Part shown: in pieces, positions 9,781 through 20,763 of the stretch
Layout of the letters: the number at the start of each line of letters is the position of its first letter
Numbering within the stretch: the stretch's first letter is position 1
Assembly (NCBI GenBank): GCA_905221605.1
Contig: CAJNDS010002853.1
Coordinates: forward strand, 62,001-126,000
Direction of reading: 5' to 3'
DNA length: 64,000 nucleotides
DNA from: Symbiodinium natans
Taxonomy: Eukaryota > Sar > Dinophyceae > Suessiales > Symbiodiniaceae
Made by a program: the position numbers and the translations under genes
Notes under the pieces: model-generated
Databases searched by the model: none
Told to the model about the DNA's origin: nothing
Seen by the model: the letters and a program-made list of their open reading frames with translations, nothing else

Positions 9781-10824
9781 GAGGGGAAAGACTACCAGTG
9801 TCAGAAGAGATGCAACACACCTCCGACGGGGCCTGTGTCGTGGCCACAGAGGGCTCCAAGATGACAGGCGTCGCAAGGAGGCTCTCCAGAGGCAGCACGC
9901 GCCGCAGGAAAACCACAACCCTTGCGGTTGTGTCAGGCCACTCCAAATTGTAGACGGACCAGAAGTGTTCAATGTCCTGGTTTGCAACAGAGGCCGCGAG
10001 GGCCTGCCGAATGGCATCAAGGAAGTGAACTGGTGGTATACCTGGCCTAAATTCTTGATACTGGCGGTGTCCCAGTGTTTGCGAGCCTTGAAGCGAAATC
10101 CGTACAAACGCATTAACGCCAGGTTGCTGTGCTAACCTGGCAGTTTCCAGATTCGTGTGCTTGGCAGCCTCCGCCCAGGCCTGCAAGGCCTCCTGCGATA
10201 TTTGTCCGTGGACTGAGTCCTTGGGGGTCCACCACGTATTTGGTTGCCGGGCACGTGGGCAGCTGGTATGCACGGCCAGCGAGAAAGGCCACCATAGCTG
10301 CAGGAGGCACATTGACCTGTAGGTCTGTAATGCGATTGTCCGTCTCAGGGAAGCCCAAGACTACAGGCAGCCCGGCTGCTCGTCCCAAGGGACCCTTTTG
10401 ATGAGACTCAAAGGCTAGCAAAAGCGCCCCCAACCAGTAGGCGCAGCAGCAACTCTTCATAGGTCCTATACGTGCGAAGTTGCTGCCCATGCGTCGTCAA
10501 ATGAGTTGAATCGCGCAAGCACATGTAGGGCCTGGGCTTCACGCTCCTCCCAAAATGATGCCCCGCCTCAATTCCACGCCACATGAGCCCGCAAACAGAA
10601 TTTTCACTTTCATGGAGAGGAGACTCATGGCTCGGAGTCCTGCGATCGGGCATTGCTTGGTTCGCCAGGCCCCCTTGGCTTGGACCTGGGCGGCTCCTGG
10701 GAGCCGGTATTGTCATGCAGAAGGGGCCGACTTTCTTTGCGGCCAGGGGAGACCAGTCGGCCAGCTGGGTCAGGCCAGGGGGGGCGTAGCACCAGACAGC
10801 GACCTGTGTGAGGCAGGACCTCAT
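9631..10824 (-). pseudogene. Degenerate copy of the 795-aa companion protein of the helicase locus
   Basis: Overlapping minus-strand frames correspond in pieces to the protein at 27,753-30,140: GHHFGRSVKPRPYMCLRD and HLTTHGQQLRTYRTYEE, then, after a large internal deletion, YWLGALLLAFESHQKGP, the PPAAMVAFLAGRAY block and EHFWSVYNLEWPDT. At least three frame changes and the deletion show it cannot make the full product. The function of the family is unknown: it has no motif I recognise beyond a His-rich GHHFG and a cysteine pair in the better copy. It is the downstream end of broken locus copy 1. Confidence 0.65.
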
Positions 10825-12536
<1,712 letters not shown>

Positions 12537-13472
12537 TCATGACCTGCCGATCGGAGGAGCAACCCCCAAGCCAGACCCTGTGCCAAGCCTCCCAGTGAGG
12601 GGACAGGGCCAACTCATGAACCCCCTCGGCTCCCTGGCCTTTCTCGGCGTGCCACACGGAGTGCGCGACGCGTCCCTGCGTGAGGGCGGCGGCGGACTGA
12701 CGAACCGCCACCGAACCATAGGGCTAGGCTTGAGCCACGGTGTACTCCACCGCCCAGCCCTTAGCGTACCCACACCAGGCTCGCCAGAGTCCGTACGGCT
12801 ACGCTGTGCAGGGACATCAGCTTTCGGCACTGCCGCCATACTTGTGCAGACACTTCCCGCGGGCACAGGGCTGTTTCCCGGAGAGTCCACTTCGATGGCC
12901 GATTCAGAAGTGAGTTGGCCAGCCCGCACAGGAAGGAGGCGAAGGCCTTGTGGAGCTTGCTGTATGCCCGCTTTGTGCTCAAAGGACGGATCCACTCGAG
13001 GGGCAGGTCCCTTCCGGGGCGGCGTCAGAATTTTGGCATCCCCCAGCAGGTGGGTAAGATACTTAGCAACGCCGTCGCACTCACGCGCGGATTGAAAGGG
13101 AACGCAGTAAACCGCATTGGGCAGCGGCTCCAGAACAAATCCACGCGCCCGCAAGCTGGTCAAAGTGCCTGAGTAGGAGTTGGATGTGTAGGACGGGGGG
13201 ACGGCCCCAGCCTTCAGACTGAGCACGCGGTACAAGACCACGTGCTCCTCGCCCCAAGTAGCCTTCAGCGCCCACGCCTGGGCAAGGGGTGGCGTTCCAA
13301 ACAGATCCAGCCCGACCCTGCGATCCGTGGGCAGCACAATGCTCGCCACCCTTTGTTCCCGAAAGGCCTGCTTATTCGACTCCTTCGCAATGCCGGGGCC
13401 ATCAAGGCTCCAAAGGCTGGCCTGTGTACGTAGGTATTCGGCACATAAAGGAAAGTAGAACACGCAGATCAA
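12537..13472 (-). pseudogene. Helicase-locus copy 1: C-terminal helicase portion and start of the companion protein
   Basis: The frame continues the helicase homologue with AEYLRTQASLWSLDGPGI, VGLDLFGTPPLAQAWALK and LEPLPNAVYCVPFQ. It then runs through DSPGNSPVPAGS into the proline-rich start of the companion protein. In the better copy these two parts are separate frames (30,166-32,400 and 27,753-30,140), so this fragment shows that they were probably one continuous protein. Upstream, homology is interrupted by the ADP-ribosyltransferase-like segment; downstream it ends near 12,537. It is part of a gene broken by several insertions. Confidence 0.65.
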
Positions 13473-13589
13473 GCCACCAAGAGGATGTCTATCATTATGT
13501 CATTGCGATATGGCTGCTGGTGCCTGGATGTGGGATTCCTCATCACCTCAGGGCCTCAGCCACTGGCTTGGCAAAAAAGTCCTTTCTGT

Positions 13590-14192
13590 TCAGGACGATC
13601 CCGGAGCTTCCCAGAAAAGTGGCAAGTCAGGCGCTCCGGGGATTTGCGCCTCGAAAGGAATCAAGCGCGATGATGTCATCCATGTCCGTTCTACATGCCC
13701 TCGGTCACTGGGAGCGAGGTTTGAGTCGTTGACACTTCGGTCGTAATAGTCCAAACCCGGCTGAATCTCTGGATCATCTGGGACATAAGCGAACAGAACC
13801 TGTCCGGGTGTGCCATCGTCATTCTGCGCATAGCCTCTAGCAACATCGATATCCAGGGCAAGATAAACCCCGGTCCAGTCTGGATGGCCATGCCACAGGG
13901 TTGGTCTGAACATTGCCTGTGCCAAGATAGACTGTGCATTCTGAGTAGAGGTGCCATGGAAACCCGCAAAATAGAGTACCGGATCTTTCTTGTCCTGCGG
14001 CGGGCTCGGTGGGAGGATCACGGGCCTTGGGGGCTTGCGACCGACCCCGGTACCAGGTAACGGCGGTGAGCGTTGGGGGGGTTTGGGCACCGGTTTGGGC
14101 ACCGGTTTGGGCACCGGTTTGGGCACACGCGGGCGGCGGCCAATTCGAGGAATCCGAAAAAATCGGGCATGAAGTCCTTTGAAGTTTGACAT
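13590..14192 (-). CDS. ADP-ribosyltransferase/PARP-like fold protein, possibly a fragment
   Basis: A 200-residue frame with four PKPV-type repeats near residues 25-40, then a compact domain with YFAGFHGTSTQNAQSIL, WTGVYLALDIDVARGYAQ and GQVLFAYVP. The spacing FHGTS...GVYLA...A..YA...G.VL is that of the His-Tyr ADP-ribosyltransferase/PARP catalytic fold, which transfers ADP-ribose from NAD to a target. The third catalytic residue could not be placed. The first 12 or so residues use DNA of the interrupted helicase pseudogene in another frame, so the true start is uncertain and the piece probably arrived as an insert of roughly 13,450-14,175. No secretion signal is visible. Alternatives are an inactive fold relative or a chance resemblance. 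Confidence 0.45.
   Translation of the reverse strand: MSNFKGLHARFFRIPRIGRRPRVPKPVPKPVPKPVPKPPQRSPPLPGTGVGRKPPRPVILPPSPPQDKKDPVLYFAGFHGTSTQNAQSILAQAMFRPTLWHGHPDWTGVYLALDIDVARGYAQNDDGTPGQVLFAYVPDDPEIQPGLDYYDRSVNDSNLAPSDRGHVERTWMTSSRLIPFEAQIPGAPDLPLFWEAPGSS
14050..14130. repeat. 12-bp tandem repeat (ccggtttgggca)
   Basis: Four near-perfect 12-bp units within the ADP-ribosyltransferase-like ORF, encoding a PKPV repeat on the minus strand. Confidence 0.85.
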
Positions 14193-14199
14193 GCCTCCA

Positions 14200-15092
14200 T
14201 GAGGCTCATATGAACTTCACCCAGCTGGTCTTCTAGAACACTGGAACGCAACAGAAACTTCATTTGGACCACGATTGTCGCATACTGAAAAAACCAGCCC
14301 AATGGGCGCTCCGGCGAAAACCTGGTGTCCAAAGGTGAGTACAATGTCGGCCAGCAACCAGCTGAGGTCGTAACTGCTGCCCAGTTTGCTTTGACTCTGC
14401 TGCGTAACGGTCTCGCAAGCAGATGTTGCAAATTGGGGCCTGGTGGCATGCGAAGACAGGGAACCTGTCCCCTCAACTCGAAAGTGCAGGCTTCCGAGTG
14501 CAGGCACACAAGACAGCAGAAATTTCCGGGGGGAGGCGCATGGAGGAGCAAAGCGGCTCAGCTTCCCATACTCGGTGCTCATTAACAGGTTGAAGGATGT
14601 GGAGCTTCTGCTCAGGGATGAAGCACAGCAGCTGGGCACACCCGGCTCCAACACCATTCTAGCCCAGGCAGCCGGCGGGAGGATCCCGACCGAATTACCA
14701 CTATGTGACGGAGCTCCTGGAGCAAAAAACCTGCGGCCTCAATGCCGTCCCAGCTGATCTGTATACGCCTGCCACGCTCCCAGATGCACTGTTAAGGCAA
14801 ACGCTTAATAGCCCCGGACCGTGGAAAAAAGGGCAAGGAGATATGCCTTCCTGGGGCAAACCAAATTTGCACCCTGACTGTACGGAGTCTGGGTTTTCGG
14901 CCAACTCCATGCTGGAAGCCATCCTCTGCCTGAGCTGTGTTAAGCCAAAGCAGGCCGAAACGGTCATGCAAGCCGCGGGACTAAAGGCTATTGTGGGTCC
15001 AGCTATCAATCTGTCGAGCAACTATAGTCCCATGTGTCGCTGCCACTAGCAATCCCCGGAACGCATCATGTGCGTCGAAGGGAAGCTTGTAG
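14200..15092 (-). pseudogene. Helicase-locus copy 1, middle part, with a 0.5-kb internal inversion
   Basis: Minus-strand sequence next to element B reads KLPFDAHDAFRGLLVAATH, matching KLPFDVHDLYRGLLVATTH in the better copy. The homology then jumps strands: at about 14,540-15,030 the plus strand reads LINRLKDVELLLRDEAQQLG, CGLNAVPADLYTPATLP and KPKQAETVMQAAGLKA. After 14,540 the minus strand resumes with MRLPPEISAVLCAC. The block carrying helicase motifs II and III has therefore been inverted in place, with small deletions as well. The gene cannot be functional. Confidence 0.75.
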
Positions 15093-15410
15093 GTGTTTCT
15101 GGAAAGTGAAGCCCAAAGGGAAAAACTCAAGGCAATGAGTTTTTACATGAAATAGGGTGGCGGTTTTGCTTAATGCACCACCAAGAATGAAGACAACGCA
15201 AACTCAAGAGGACTAGAACAATTCGAGAACAGCCCCCGAGAGAATGTGACATGAACATGCCTGTCAATGCAGAACGTGTCAAGAAGCTGCAAACGCACTG
15301 ACCACTTTTGCTGCGAATCACAAAACGTGCAGTTGTGTGAGAAGGGAGCAGCTGTACGTGACATACCGCCACATACAAACAAGTTGCAGCTCGCAACCTG
15401 AACACGCCCC
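15093..15410 (-). repeat. Split direct repeat B2 of element B
   Basis: About 318 bp, nearly identical to 15,587-15,904 (one extra T in a T-run). It forms the 3' end of the element in the coding direction. Confidence 0.9.
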
Positions 15411-15425
15411 AGGGATGGGTGGGTG

Positions 15426-15588
15426 GGCAACAAAAATTTTCAATGCTGCCAGCAAGCTTGAACATGCGCGGGCCGCTACGTCAAGTTCAAGCAAACCCAA
15501 TACAGAACAAGAGATTTTGGAATAAATGCACCCAAAATCAAAAAGGCACACTACCTGAAACACACTCCGCTGGACAAGTCCACTTTGC
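15426..15588 (-). repeat. Split direct repeat A2 of element B
   Basis: 163 bp, nearly identical to 22,111-22,273. It sits between B1 and B2, with a 15-bp GGGTG-rich spacer before B2. Confidence 0.9.
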
Positions 15589-15904
15589 GTGTTTCTGGAA
15601 AGTGAAGCCCAAAGGGAAAAACTCAAGGCAATGAGTTTTACATGAAATAGGGTGGCGGTTTTGCTTAATGCACCACCAAGAATGAAGACAACGCAAACTC
15701 AAGAGGACTAGAACAATTCGAGAACAGCCCCCGAGAGAATGTGACATGAACATGCCTGTCAATGCAGAACGTGTCAAGAAGCTGCAAACGCACTGACCAC
15801 TTTTGCTGCGAATCACAAAACGTGCAGTTGTGTGAGAAGGGAGCAGCTGTACGTGACATACCGCCACATACAAACAAGTTGCAGCTCGCAACCTGAACAC
15901 GCCC
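15587..15904 (-). repeat. Split direct repeat B1 of element B
   Basis: About 318 bp, the internal copy of the repeat also found at 15,093-15,410. It directly follows the RT-RNase H gene. Confidence 0.9.
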
Positions 15905-15938
15905 CCCCTTTCGCAAGAATGACGAGCAGCAACGCACA

Positions 15939-17816
15939 TCATCTCCACGGGTCGGTTGCAGCCAGCTTCTCTGTCTTCGATTTCTTCTGTGGCAAAATGC
16001 CACCCTTTCGCTTCTTCCAAGATGCAAGCTCAGTGTAAAGTTCGGCGCCAGACTCTAGAAGTTCACGCAGCACCAAACCACGGTATTGAGATACATCGAA
16101 GCGAACCCTTTTGGACGGGTCGAAGTCTTTAAAGTCTTGATTCGTAAGAGAGTCTGCCAAAGTGTTCTGAAATCTAGGGGCCCAGTGCAAATCCAGCATG
16201 AGCGACTTGGACTGAAGAACTGCCGCCAAATCCATGAGCACCACGCATAAAGGAAAGGAAGTAGTGAGCCACCGTGATGTCAAGAAACTGTTGCCGCGAT
16301 TGTCTGTCGCGGCGGAACAGGTAAAAGTCGCGCTCGTCGGTTGCAAAGGTGCAAACAAGTGGACAGCAACCAACGTCGACAAAAGCTCTAGTGCAGCGAT
16401 GGAGCGGTATGACTGGCCAGCCTGATAAAACCAAGGAGCGTCAGTATGCTGGACTTTCTCAGCAAACCACCTGCACCCCCAAGGCGTTGAAGCATCACTG
16501 CAGGCCCAACCTCCCAACCACATCTCCGAACCCTCTGCCTTTGCATCAGTGCGAAAGAGTTCCTGAGGGACAGATTTGGCCCGAGGCACAGTGATTGTAC
16601 GGAACCCTTGAAGAAGCACCTTCTCGATGAACGCCAAAATCATAGCTACAGCTTTCGGGAGCCGCAAAGTATGGCAATGCCTCACTGCACTCACCCACGC
16701 ATAGAGCGGCCCCAGAAAAGGGCGCAATAGTGGTAAAACAGTGAAGCCAAACGAAAGGCGTCCTATGACCGCCTCCAAGTCCGCAATCTTAACGAAGCCG
16801 TCAGCCCTGACACGTTGTATCCAATTCACTGCCCAGTCACACCGGGCCTGAGAAAAGCCCAGAAGTCTCTTGTGCGCAAAGATCGAAAATCCAATCCAGC
16901 AATGCTCCGTTCCCCCTTTGAACTTATGCCAAGCCCAAGGCACGCCGAGAATCTCAAGTAAAAGGATCGATGCCAGGATGCGCGCCAAGCCATCCGAAGA
17001 CTGGGTAATCCACAGTAAGTCGTCCACGTAAGATAGGAGCGTCGTTTCATCAACCCCATGGCAGTAGTACAGCAAACGTCCCAACCCAGAAAACAAGCGA
17101 TACCACCAGTAGCTCGCAGATGAAACGCCAAAGGTTCCAACAGCGTTGAGGTAAACTTTGTCATGACGTGATGCCCGACAGGCCTGCCTGGCCCAATCGG
17201 CCCGCCTCACCTTTACTAAACGATGCGCACGAGAGATATCTCCTGAGAGAGAAAAGTATGCGGCCGGCAGTTCTTCAAGTGCCACCGAGAGATCGCCCCC
17301 AGTAGGATACGATTGTGCATCCCGTACTTTGATCGAGTCGTTTAAGTGCACACCATGCGTTCCGTCGTGCAAGACTCGAACAGAATCATCCGGCTTGAGA
17401 AGCGCACCAAGCGAAGCAATACTCAGGGCCTCGCCGAATTCTTCCTGCGCCTCGGCCAAGTCCATCTCGACCATTGCACCACAAGAGATCTCCTTCTGAA
17501 ACTGAAAATCAACCCGTTCAGCATGCTCCTGCGCAGAGGGGTAATTCTCCCTCGGCAAGTCGGGCAGCGGCTCATCGACCCCGGGAAAAGCACGATGTTT
17601 ATGCTTGCGTTCAAACAGAGCCGGAGTCCGGGGAAGCCGGACTCCGACCCCAAGAGGAACCCCTGCAGCGAAAGACCACGTCGCCTCGGTATACCGCCTC
17701 CAGTCTGGGTCGCCAGCGAGTCGCAGCAGTTCGCCAATGGCACCAAGGAAAAATGGCTGACGGTCAGGAACCACAGAGATCTGTGCGGTTGACCCCTGCC
17801 TGCCGAAGCTTATCAA
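15939..17816 (-). CDS. Reverse transcriptase-RNase H of YR retroelement B
   Basis: A 625-residue ORF. RT motifs appear in order: VRVLHDGTHGVHLND (fingers), LSGDISRAHRL (motif A Asp), FGVSSASYWWYRL (motif B), LLSYVDDLLWI (catalytic YxDD), then a hydrophobic thumb. The C-terminal third is RNase H-like with WACSDAST, IAALELLSTL, SAATDNRGNS and LDLHWAPRFQNTLADSL, giving the D-E-D-D pattern of DIRS-type elements. It copies element RNA into DNA and removes the template. Its start overlaps the end of the methyltransferase-dioxygenase ORF by 53 bp in another frame, suggesting frameshifted translation. The catalytic residues look intact. Confidence 0.85.
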   Translation of the reverse strand: MISFGRQGSTAQISVVPDRQPFFLGAIGELLRLAGDPDWRRYTEATWSFAAGVPLGVGVRLPRTPALFERKHKHRAFPGVDEPLPDLPRENYPSAQEHAERVDFQFQKEISCGAMVEMDLAEAQEEFGEALSIASLGALLKPDDSVRVLHDGTHGVHLNDSIKVRDAQSYPTGGDLSVALEELPAAYFSLSGDISRAHRLVKVRRADWARQACRASRHDKVYLNAVGTFGVSSASYWWYRLFSGLGRLLYYCHGVDETTLLSYVDDLLWITQSSDGLARILASILLLEILGVPWAWHKFKGGTEHCWIGFSIFAHKRLLGFSQARCDWAVNWIQRVRADGFVKIADLEAVIGRLSFGFTVLPLLRPFLGPLYAWVSAVRHCHTLRLPKAVAMILAFIEKVLLQGFRTITVPRAKSVPQELFRTDAKAEGSEMWLGGWACSDASTPWGCRWFAEKVQHTDAPWFYQAGQSYRSIAALELLSTLVAVHLFAPLQPTSATFTCSAATDNRGNSFLTSRWLTTSFPLCVVLMDLAAVLQSKSLMLDLHWAPRFQNTLADSLTNQDFKDFDPSKRVRFDVSQYRGLVLRELLESGAELYTELASWKKRKGGILPQKKSKTEKLAATDPWR

Positions 17817-19749
17817 AAACCAGCGTCCTCCCAGAATCGATCAGTCCCGATGCAAAGGGGGAAGATGTCATCCTCCCCGTGGCCAAAGCGCAGACGACCT
17901 TCTTAATGTCCAGCGAACGCGACAGTAAAGCCAGGAGACCGTCCATGATTTCTTTGTGAAGCGAAAGACAGCCATGTGACGCAGCAGTGGGCCTCTTCGG
18001 GGGAGGCCAGCGCCCTGGTGAAGCCAGTCCGTGTCCATCTGAGAACCAACGCACTCGGCCCGAAAGTCGAGACCGCAGTGGAGGCCCCTGACCCAGACAG
18101 CCATGCCCATAGAGTGGCTTTCTCACACCATCTTCGTCCTCATCAGACGTAGGGTCGTCACAAGTGTCATCCCCCACGTCGCCTCCTTGCACCTCAAGGT
18201 GTTCAGCTTCTTCGCCCGGCAAAGACCGCCACCACTCAGCGGTACCCACAGCATCATCGTTCGTGCCCAAGTTTCGTAGCGGCGCATTGTCAGTCCCAAC
18301 AAATCCCGGAAGCGTAAACCCCAAAGCAGCCAAGCGCCGACGGTGATCCTCTGTCAGTGCCTCGCCAAGAAATGGCGTGTATGCCACAAGGACGACCCTC
18401 GTCCCCTTCCACTTCGCTGTGCAGTGCAGATCTCTGGGGTTGAAAATCGAGAAAGAGGAGGCAACTTCAAGCAGATCCCCCGTCACAGAAAAACCCTCGA
18501 AAGGACAAGCAACCGAACCCGACCCCGAAGCAACCCACACCTCGCCACCAGAAAAACACGAAAGGCCAATCACAAGATTATAAGAGCCCTCCAAGTTGCC
18601 GGTGTCCTTGTGTGGAGCCGTCCGAAGATTGCGAAAGATGGCCGCTGCAGTGTATTCGAAGCCCGGCTGCAGTGCATCGATGAAACGACAAAGCATCTTG
18701 GTGAACTCCGGAAATTTGTCAGTGTTGGAGCGAATGCCAGCCAGACCCCCTCCTCTTGAAAAAGCCCCCACCGTGAAGGACTTCGAGTCAGGGCCAGGCT
18801 CGCCCCTCGCCGGGGGATCTCCCGGAAGGAGCTCGAAGAGTTGTACGATCTCTCCCCTGGTGGGAATCAATAGTGAAGCAGCTGCTTTTTCAACATCAGA
18901 CAAGAAAGCGCCAGTGTTAGCATTCTCCGTGGTATCCAGGGACCGAAGAGAAGACCCCCCCACCGAGGACCTGGAAGGATCATCCACTTGCCAAGCCAGC
19001 AACGCCAGAGCCCGGCACAGGCCGGAAGGATAAGCAGCTGTAGGTGCAGTCGCAAAAGTGCCGTCCTCAAGAAAGCCAAGCAAAGGGGGGTGATCATGAC
19101 CGCAAGATTTGGGCAAAGGGCCCCGGTAGCAACCATTGCGATCTAATTGAGGCCACCCTCGAAAACCCAGGGTGCCCAGGTTCGGCCAGGTGCCTGCAAG
19201 CCTTGTAGGCTTGGCATAAGGGGCCCCAAAGGCGCATTGATGAAAAACGACAGTCGCGACAGCATTCTGTTCGAAGAACTTTCGCGAATAAGCCCAAGTC
19301 CAGACCGAGGCAGGCGTGCCTCGGGGTGTGGTACCGAGAAATTCTGGATGCTCAAGCAACCAAGGAACCCCAACTTCTGAAGCCACGGCAGCCAAGTCGA
19401 GGGCGCGCCGCAGCAACTCCGTTCCCGCCTGAGCCTTGTCCTTCAGGCGGCCAGTGAGCCACGGAAAGCCTTCCGGCCAGTCTGCATTGCGCAGAGGTAC
19501 GGACCCTGGTGAATTCGAAAAAGAAGCCCTGCTGTAGGTGTTGCAGGGCGGGCTCAAAAGAATCAAGTCAAACTGTTCGGAGCGGACCTGTTCAAGAATG
19601 TCCTCCCAGAACTCGTCGTGCAAGACATTGTGTGACGTATTGCGAGCAACATCAATTTCCACTAAATGGAAACTGCGGCCGGACGATTCTTTTTCCAACC
19701 AGCTGCGAATATCCCCTTTGCGTGGTTCACCAGCAAAGAGGTAGAGCAC
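17764..19749 (-). CDS. Methyltransferase-like plus 2OG-Fe(II) dioxygenase-like protein, YR retroelement B
   Basis: A 661-residue ORF with two enzyme-like domains. Residues 1-250 resemble a C5-methyltransferase fold: MLYLFAGEPRKGDI in place of motif I, LILLSPPCNTYSRA with the PPC of motif IV, PWLLEHPEFLGT where ENV would be, and FGAPYAKPTRLAGTWPNL. Residues about 290-460 carry HxD in TAPHKDTGNLEG, NLVIGLSCFSGGEVWV, a distal His in RDLHCTAKWKG and Arg in TRVVLVAYTPF, the 2OG-dioxygenase pattern. An acidic linker (about residue 530) and a basic tail follow. In element A the dioxygenase precedes the methyltransferase, and the methyltransferase-like domains look only distantly related. The pair could modify element or host DNA; a TET/JBP-like role is inference. 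Confidence 0.65.
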   Translation of the reverse strand: MLYLFAGEPRKGDIRSWLEKESSGRSFHLVEIDVARNTSHNVLHDEFWEDILEQVRSEQFDLILLSPPCNTYSRASFSNSPGSVPLRNADWPEGFPWLTGRLKDKAQAGTELLRRALDLAAVASEVGVPWLLEHPEFLGTTPRGTPASVWTWAYSRKFFEQNAVATVVFHQCAFGAPYAKPTRLAGTWPNLGTLGFRGWPQLDRNGCYRGPLPKSCGHDHPPLLGFLEDGTFATAPTAAYPSGLCRALALLAWQVDDPSRSSVGGSSLRSLDTTENANTGAFLSDVEKAAASLLIPTRGEIVQLFELLPGDPPARGEPGPDSKSFTVGAFSRGGGLAGIRSNTDKFPEFTKMLCRFIDALQPGFEYTAAAIFRNLRTAPHKDTGNLEGSYNLVIGLSCFSGGEVWVASGSGSVACPFEGFSVTGDLLEVASSFSIFNPRDLHCTAKWKGTRVVLVAYTPFLGEALTEDHRRRLAALGFTLPGFVGTDNAPLRNLGTNDDAVGTAEWWRSLPGEEAEHLEVQGGDVGDDTCDDPTSDEDEDGVRKPLYGHGCLGQGPPLRSRLSGRVRWFSDGHGLASPGRWPPPKRPTAASHGCLSLHKEIMDGLLALLSRSLDIKKVVCALATGRMTSSPFASGLIDSGRTLVFDKLRQAGVNRTDLCGS

Positions 19750-19797
19750 ACTGAGATCAGCACGCCCTCGTGCGTTGGCCGAAGTGTCGGCCGAAAG

Positions 19798-20763
19798 TCA
19801 GCGGGAAACGGTATCGCGCTTGACCTGACTGCATTGATAATACCCGTGTTTTCCAAAGCACCTCTGGCAGGCATGGACAAAGCGACAATTAGCATCATTG
19901 CACCCACCCTGGCGATTGTACCGCCAGCAAAGAGGCTGGCCATCCGGAGTGCGAAGAGCTTTGCCCTTGGTCTGCTGTGAATCCTTAGGCTGAGTCCTGA
20001 CCCCACTACGGCCACGCCCTCGGCCTCGCCCCCGTGCACGAGGAGGCGAACCAGCAGCCGAAGGAGGAGGAACGTCCACTTGCACAACCGAGGCAGCCGT
20101 GATATTCAAGGAGAAGGGAATCACCAAGTAACGCTGCAAGACTTCCGTATCCGTAGTAGCCCTCTTGAAAGCCGCCTCCAGGTCCGTGACTTCGCCGTCC
20201 CGCAACCACTTGTAGGCGGCCTTGCGGGCTTCATGCTCAAACTGCAAAACCAAGTTCCAAGTAGGGCGTCGACCATCACCTGCCATAAGGCCGGCGACCT
20301 GCTGGCCCAGAACATAATCGCTGAAGCGCCTGAAAGTGTCAGTCATGTTCTTTGAAAGCCAATTGCGATTGGAATGTTTAGTCGCGAGCATGTCCCAGGC
20401 GAGACCGATCCTGCGGTGACGAAGACGCAACTCCTCGGGGGACTGCGGGGTTGAAGTCAACGTCTTGCCAGTTTTGATCTTCAAGACGTTTGTAGCAGGG
20501 TCGATCACCGCTGAATACATTTCAAGCTCGGAATCCTCCAACGAGGCCACCTCAGTGAGACACTCCACCGCCGGTTGATTGGCCTCGATCTGTTCAAGCT
20601 TGGTCGCCAAGAACGATCGCGAAGGAACTTCCTTGTCTTTCAAAGAACCCAGGACAGCCTCCACCGCCACGCGCATGGAATGTTGTTCACTCGGCTGAAC
20701 CAATCGATTTTGAGTTCCAAGACGTGACTCGGCTCTGTTCTTCTCATTCACCTCGAGATGCAA
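19798..20763 (-). CDS. Gag C-terminal part with CCCH-type zinc finger, YR retroelement B
   Basis: A 321-residue frame that is helical through most of its length, then rich in Arg-Gly (ARGRGRGRGRSG), then a zinc cluster CWRYNRQGGCNDANCRF followed by HACQRCFGKHGYYQC. This is a typical RNA-binding Gag tail and parallels the Gag of element A. It overlaps the upstream frame (20,748-21,470) by 16 bp, and the N-terminal Gag motif lies in that frame, so the gene is split by one frameshift, programmed or mutational. Confidence 0.6.
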   Translation of the reverse strand: MHLEVNEKNRAESRLGTQNRLVQPSEQHSMRVAVEAVLGSLKDKEVPSRSFLATKLEQIEANQPAVECLTEVASLEDSELEMYSAVIDPATNVLKIKTGKTLTSTPQSPEELRLRHRRIGLAWDMLATKHSNRNWLSKNMTDTFRRFSDYVLGQQVAGLMAGDGRRPTWNLVLQFEHEARKAAYKWLRDGEVTDLEAAFKRATTDTEVLQRYLVIPFSLNITAASVVQVDVPPPSAAGSPPRARGRGRGRGRSGVRTQPKDSQQTKGKALRTPDGQPLCWRYNRQGGCNDANCRFVHACQRCFGKHGYYQCSQVKRDTVSR

